A stretch of DNA of 6,282 bases from CAYSDL01 sp964429875 (GTDB taxonomy: Bacteria > Fidelibacterota > Marinisomatia > SCGC-AAA003-L08 > D37C17), in NCBI GenBank assembly GCA_964429875.1, contig CAYSDL010000066.1, forward strand, positions 1 through 6,282. Reading direction: 5' to 3'. A program made the translations under genes and the position numbers. The notes under the pieces are model-generated. The model had not been told where the DNA came from. It ran no database searches and was given only the letters and a program-made list of their open reading frames with translations. Shown here in pieces: positions 1 to 6,000 of this stretch. How positions within the stretch are numbered: position 1 is the stretch's first letter; each line of letters opens with the position of its first letter.

Positions 1-3000
1 GTATTGTAATTTCAGACCCTGCAGGTATAGCAATAGATTTTGAATATTTTGCTGGTCCTGTATATGGCTGTACAGATGATACAGCTTGCAACTATAACTC
101 TGAAGCACAGGTTGATGATGGTTCATGTGAGTATGATGATGGTATCGTAGATTGTGATGGCAATTGTTATACTGATGAAGATGGTGATGGTATTTGTGAT
201 GAGAGTGATGAATGCGTTGGAATAGAAGATTGTGCAGGCGTATGTAATGGTGATGCAGAAGCTGATTGTGCAGGAGATTGTAATGGTGGAGCTGTTGTAG
301 ATGAATGTGGTGTGTGTGATGGCCCTGGCGCAGTATATGATTGTGGATGTGATGCGTATTTTACCTGCTGGGATGATTCTGAAGTTTGTGATTCCTCAGA
401 TTGCCCAGATGTTCCTTTTGAAAATCCAACATTATGGATTAGTAATGTTGATGTAGATGATACTGAAGATGTTGTTATTGATGATGGTTGTGATTTACCT
501 GATAATACTATGTATTTATTAGGCTCAGATGTATTATATAATATTTCTGATGAGATAGGTGGTTTCCAATTTAATATTGATGGTACATTTGCAACGGCTG
601 CAAGTGGTGGTGCAGCTGGTGATGCTGGCTTTGAAGTTTCAGCTAGTAATACAGGAGTTGTCCTTGGATTTTCTTTTACAGGCGCAACAATTTCTGCTGG
701 ATGTGGTACATTAACATCTTTAACATTAGATGGTGAGGCTTCAGGATTAAGTGGTATTGTTATATCAGATCCAATAGGAGATGCACTTGATGTTGATTAT
801 TATAATCCTAATGCAGGCGTATCTAATACTGGGACTATAGAAATAAGTCTATTTAATGATGAGCCTGTTGCTGGCTTTCAATTTACAATTGTTTCAAGTT
901 TAGAAGATTTTTCTGTAACAAGCACAACTGGTTCTGGTGGTTCTGCTGCAGATGCAGGCTTTACAGTGCAAGCATCTTCTCTTGGTGTTGTACTTGGATT
1001 TGATTTTTCTGGTGGAACAATCCCAGCAGGACAACAATTACTAACAACAGTTGAAGCAAGTTGGATGGGTGGTGATGGATTTTTTGATTTAACAACTGGA
1101 ACATTATCAGATTCTAATGGTGCTGCAATAGATTTTGATTATGGTGATTACTTCGTTGTTGGAGATTTAACTTTTGGATGTACAGATGATGGTGCATGTA
1201 ATTATGATTCATCAGCAGATATAGATGATGGATCTTGTGATTATTCATGTCTTGGTTGTACTGATCCTGATGCGACTAATTATGATCCTGATGCAACTGT
1301 AGATGATGGTTCATGTGCTTATGAAGAACTTGTTCCTGCCTCAGACCTAACAGCAACAGCTGGTGATGGTGAAGTTTATTTATCATGGAATTCTCCTGGT
1401 GGTGGTGATGGCGGTGGAACTACTGGCGGTGGTAATAGTGATGCCTTCCCAGAGTGTCCTGATGGTAGTGCAGAATTTATTGATTGCGCTGGCTTATGTT
1501 TTAATGACTCAGATTGTTCAGGTGGTTGCCTTGCATGGCTTGGTGATAGTTATTGCGATGATGGAACTTGGGGAATAGTATTCTGGATTGCTGGCGGTGG
1601 TTGCCCTGAATGGGGGAATGACTGTGGTGATTGTGAAGCTCTAGATGATCCTTATGGTGTATGTGACGGTAGCGCAACAACTGGTGGAACAAGTGGTGGT
1701 GGAACTACTGGTGGAAGTGAAGCTTGTGAAGATTGTGAGTTTGATTTTACACCTTATGGTAGTGAGTGTTGTGATACTGCTTGGGATGAGTATGGTATTA
1801 ACTGTGCTGACCTTGAGGCTAACTATAATTGGGATTGCACGGGTTGTAGTTGTCCTGGTGATGGTCTTTTTAGTAATTCAGGTCATCAGGCAAACGGTTT
1901 AATTGATGAGATTAGTGTTTATGATGGGGAATTTACAACAACTAAAGTCTTTACTCCTTCATCTTCTAATAATTCTTCTAGAGATTTAATGGGGTACAAT
2001 GTATACAGATCATTAACTTCTGGAGTGGATTTAACAAATCCTATTGATTATGTAGATGTATCTAGCACCTCTTATACTGATTCTGGACTTACAAATGGAA
2101 CTACTTATTACTACGTAGTTACAGCTGTATATACTAACAATGCAGAATCAGAGCCAACAAATGAAGCTTCTGCAACACCTGCAGAATTTACTCCAGATCC
2201 TCCTCAAAATCTTGAGGCTAGCGGTGCTGATGAAGAAGTTTATCTAACTTGGAATTCTCCTGATGGTGGCGGTGGTACTACTGGTGGTGGCACTTCAGGT
2301 GGCGGCTCAGAATGTGCTGAAACATTTGTGGCTTATGGTTCTGATCCTTCTGGTGCATATTATGGAGATTGTTGGTCAGATGGCTCTGCATACTTTTATT
2401 TTGAATGGTCAGGTGGATGTATAGCGACTGGCATAGATTACAGTGCTGGATTTATAGATTTAACATCTTATGGATTTAATGGAGCTTTTTATTTCTATGG
2501 ATTTGAAAATCTGGCTGAAGAAACTTTTACAATGACTTTTGATGATGGAACTTCAGCAACATACACTGCAACTGCTGATTGTGATTTCTCTGGTAGTTGT
2601 GATGAAATGGATGGCATGGTAGATGATTGTTCTGGCGATGGTGACTGCTGTCCAGAGAGCTGGATTGGTGATGGTTATCCTGATTGTGAAGATCAACAAT
2701 GGGGTTGTGATCTTACTTGTTATGACAATGATGGTGGTGATTGTGAAGGCATGATGAATAATTTTGTTGGAGCAAAAGTGGAAAAAACATATGATGGTTC
2801 ATATTCTATGCATGCTGGTTTCCAAAACAATGAATCTTCAAGAGAATATACAAATTATAATATTTTTAGAGGGACATCTTCAGGTAATTATTCTTTAATT
2901 GCTACTGTTGATGGCTCAACATATAGTTATACAGATACTGGTGTAACAAATAATGTAACTTATTATTATGTTGCAACATCTGTATGGGATGGTGCTGCTG

Positions 3001-6000
3001 AATCAGATTTTTCAAATGAAGCATCAGCTACACCTGAACCATTTGTAGCTCCTGCTCCTGAAAATCTTGTAGCAACTGCTGGAACTTCCGTAGTTGGTCT
3101 TGAGTGGGATGCTGTAGAAAGTGGTGGTGATGGCGGTGGAACTACTGGCGGTGGTAATAGTGATGCCTTCCCAGAGTGTCCTGATGGTAGTGCAGAATTT
3201 ATTGATTGCGCTGGCTTATGTTTTAATGACTCAGATTGTTCAGGTGGTTGCCTTGCATGGCTTGGTGATAGTTATTGCGATGATGGAACTTGGGGAATAG
3301 TATTCTGGATTGCTGGCGGTGGTTGCCCTGAATGGGGGAATGACTGTGGTGATTGTGAAGCTCTAGATGATCCTTATGGTGTATGTGACGGTAGCGCAAC
3401 AACTGGTGGAACAAGTGGTGGTGGAACTACTGGTGGAAGTGAAGCTTGTGAAGATTGTGAGTTTGATTTTACACCTTATGGTAGTGAGTGTTGTGATACT
3501 GCTTGGGATGAGTATGGTATTAACTGTGCTGACCTTGAGGCTAACTATAATTGGGATTGCACGGGTTGTAGTTGTCCTGGTGATGTTCTAGGTAGTAACC
3601 AGGGGCACGAAACTGAAGATTTTATTGATGAGCTTAGTATTTATGATGGAGGATTTGCAACTAAAGTATTTACTCCTTCAGAAAACAATGAGCCAACTAG
3701 AGATACTTTGACTGGATATAAAGTATATCGTTCAACGTCTTCAGGTACTGGCTATAGTTTTGTTGGAGAAACTGATGCTAATACAACAAGTTATGATGAT
3801 AGCTCTGTCTCAAATGGTACTGAATATTTTTATGTAGTTACTTCTGAGTTTGATGATGATAATGAATCTGGCTATTCTAATCAAGCATCAGCTACACCAA
3901 TGCTTGGTGTTACTGTTAGTTTAGGTGATGCTGATGTTATGTCTGGTGAAGAGGTGACAGTATCTGTAGCGCTTGATAATGCAGGTCCAGTTGGAGGTAT
4001 CCAGATTGATTTTGTTGATACCCCAGATAACCTAGAAATTGTATCGGCCGTTGGAACTGGAAGAGTTCCTGCTGATTGGAGTTTAAGCACGGCAGAACAA
4101 GCTGATGGTTCAGCAAGATTGCTTGGATTTTCATTTAATGCAACAACAATAGAACCAGGGACTGGCGATGCATTCTTAGTTACATTTACAGCGTCAGCTG
4201 CAGAACCAACTACAGTTACTTTATGTTCTGCTGGTGAAGTTATTTCAGATTCAAACGGTCTAGCGTACTTAGCTAGTGGCGGATGTGGTTCAGTATCTGT
4301 TGATGTGGAAGGAATTAATATTGATTTATCAGGTTCTGCTGGTCCACTAGATCAAGGTGAATCTGGCATGCTTGTTATTTCTATGGATAATCCATATCCT
4401 GTATATGGTGTTGAACTTCATGTTTCTGATATCCCTGAATCAGTAACTACTACAAATGTTACAGCAGGTGCTAATTTACCAGCTTCTGGGCAAACATCAT
4501 TTAGTGAATCAAATGGTGAACTTATTATACTATGGTTTAGTACGAGTCTTGAAGCTATTGATGTTGGATCAGATGTATTATTTACAATTGATTATACAGT
4601 TGATGATGATGCTCCTAATGGTAATATGACTTTTGAATTAACTGATGAAACAGTGTTCTCTGATGATATGGGACAAGCAATGTATTGGAATGGTAATACA
4701 ACAGATTTATCTGTAGGATTACCGGATGTTTATTTATCGCTTGTTCAAACAAGTAATACTGAGTTTGAAATTCATATGGATAATAATGGCCCTATAAATG
4801 GATTCCAGTTTGCAATTCATGATAGTCCAAATTATTATTCATTCGTTTCTATTGAAGCTACTGATAGAGTCCCAGGTGACTGGTCGGTATATGGTAATGA
4901 GAGTGGTGGAGATGCAGTTTTATTAGGATTTTCATTATCAGCAACTTCAATAGAGGCTGGCACAGGATCAATTGCAACTGTAACTGTTGATCCAATGGAT
5001 ATGGACTTTACTTCTGAATTATGTTTTACAGATGCAGTTTTATCTAATCCTGCATCAGAAGAATATTTTACATTCAGTGAATGTGTTGAATTTATAAATC
5101 CATTTACAATGCCAATTGAATTAACTGCTGAAGGTGGTCCTGGGCAGATTTCATTATCATGGATTGATAATGAGCCTGTTTCTTCTGATGAAAATTCAGA
5201 ATCTAATCAAAGCAGGTGTGACTCAGATGTTTGTTTATCAATAACTGATTATGCTAATGGTCAAGTTGAAGTTTATATGGAAAACTCTGTAGATGTTGGT
5301 GGCTTCCAGTTTGACGTTGACTCAAGTTTTGATGATTTTAATGTAACTGGTGCATCAGGAGGTTCTGCAGCAGCAGCAGGTTTCACTGTATCGACTAATT
5401 CAAGTGGTCTTGTTCTTGGTTTTTCATTTACAGGAGGAACAATCCCTGCTGGTAGTGGCGTACTTTGTAATGTTGCTGCTACATTTACAGGTGACAATGG
5501 AACACTTTCAATTGGTTCAGCTACTATGTCTGATGCATTTGGTGTTGGTCTTAGTACAGACCTTGGTGGTGAATATCAAGTGGGCGTTCAAGAAACATAT
5601 GGTTGTTTAGATCCTGGAGCAGATAACTATGATCCTGAAGCAACAGCAGACTGTGGTGATTGCTGTGAATATTGGGGTTGTACAGATCCAATGGCAGACA
5701 ATTATGATGATGGTGCTAATGTAGATGATGGCAGTTGTACTTATCCACCAGCTTCATATAATGTTTATCGTGATGGAACGTTACTAGCATCTAATGTTTC
5801 TGGAATGAACTATGTAGATTCTGGTTTAGGTGCAAGTATGACATATTGTTACTTAGTTGAAAAAGTTGACATGGGTGAGGTTATAGCATCTTCAAATGAA
5901 GCTTGCGCAACAACTGATGAAACAGTAACTCAAAATGTTGATTTAGCTCCATACACTTATAACATGATGTCATTAAATGTAGTCCCTTCTGATATGAGTG

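Larger units (their letters stand above)
1332..2180 (+). other. FN3 domain 1, split by Cys-rich insert X
   Basis: The N-terminal part (1332-1397) has the A and B strands with the FN3 Trp: SDLTATAGDGEVYLSWNSP. The C-terminal part (1980-2180) has the remaining strands: GYNVYRS (1992-2012), then SYTDSGL, NGTTYYYVVTAV and a closing NEASATP. The two parts total about 89 residues, the normal size of one FN3 domain. Between them lie insert X (1398-1862) and a bridging segment of about 39 residues (1863-1979) with IDEISVYDG and TKVFTPS. FN3 domains are extracellular spacers or binding modules. The split is inferred from strand order and size. Confidence 0.75.
2193..3035 (+). other. FN3 domain 2, split by Cys-rich insert Y
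   Basis: The N-terminal part (2193-2261) carries PPQNLEASGADEEVYLTWNS. The C-terminal part (2841-3035) carries NYNIFRG (2853-2873), TYSYTDTGVTN, TYYYVATSV and SNEASATP. Together they make about 88 residues, one FN3 domain. Insert Y (2262-2750) and a bridging segment (2751-2840, with VEKTYDGSYS and FQNNES) lie between, at the same point after the B-strand W-N-S-P as in FN3 domain 1. Confidence 0.75.
3048..3899 (+). other. FN3 domain 3, split by second copy of insert X
   Basis: The N-terminal part (3048-3119) carries APENLVATAGTSVVGLEWDA. The C-terminal part (3699-3899) carries GYKVYRS (3714-3734), SYDDSSVSNGTEYFYVVTS and SNQASATP. The sum is about 91 residues, one FN3 domain. Between them sit the second copy of insert X (3120-3584) and a bridging segment (3585-3698) with IDELSIYDG and TKVFTPS. 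FN3 1 and 3 are clearly diverged in DNA and protein even though they carry the same insert. Confidence 0.75.
5106..5915 (+). other. FN3 domain 4, split by cohesin-like F and two Cys repeats
   Basis: The N-terminal part (5106-5177) carries ELTAEGGPGQISLSWIDNEP with the FN3 Trp at 5160. The C-terminal part (5751-5915) carries SYNVYRD (5754-5774), NYVDSGL, MTYCYLVEKV and SNEACATT. They sum to about 79 residues, a slightly short FN3. The break is again just after the B strand, but the insert is a full cohesin-like domain plus two GCTD/DDGSC repeats. Cys1949 (5847) and Cys1968 (5904) lie in the last two strands and may form a disulfide; FN3 domains 1-3 lack these Cys. Confidence 0.7.

Noticed and set aside
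174..215. Dockerin domain that would pair with the cohesin-like domains
   Set aside because: Only one Asp-rich loop is present and the second calcium loop and helices of a dockerin are absent; a thrombospondin-3-like repeat fits better.
1363..1902. Short ATG-initiated ORFs in another + frame (1363-1578, 1645-1902, and the equivalent at 3367-3591)
   Set aside because: They lie wholly inside the long frame, and their products are Val/Leu/Ile-rich strings created by reading GGT/GAT-rich codons out of frame. The 1645 and 3367 ORFs look alike only because the DNA beneath is duplicated.
1501..3414. Identical 63-residue minus-strand ORFs at 1501-1692 and 3223-3414
   Set aside because: They are antisense shadows of the 465-bp repeat. 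The His/Asn/Gln-rich product reflects complementary GAT/GGT/TGT codons, and no ribosome binding site or family resemblance is seen.
1398..3584. Inteins interrupting the FN3 domains
   Set aside because: Splice motifs such as a terminal His-Asn before Cys/Ser/Thr are missing, and the inserts are Cys-rich with Gly/Thr linkers.
1399..3585. Insertion sequence or transposon as source of the 465-bp repeat
   Set aside because: No terminal inverted repeats, target duplication or transposase were seen, and the unit is coding and in frame with the host gene.
1399..3585. Template/variable repeat pair of a diversity-generating retroelement
   Set aside because: The copies show no differences, so no adenine-biased changes, and there is no reverse transcriptase in the window.
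1399..3585. CRISPR array or RNA gene
   Set aside because: There are only two long repeats 1722 bp apart, and the whole window is protein-coding; no tRNA, rRNA or spacer pattern was seen.
3881..5497. Minus-strand ORFs near 3881-4134 and 5273-5497
   Set aside because: They overlap conserved cohesin-like domains of the sense frame and have low-complexity Pro/Ser/Thr content typical of antisense reading.
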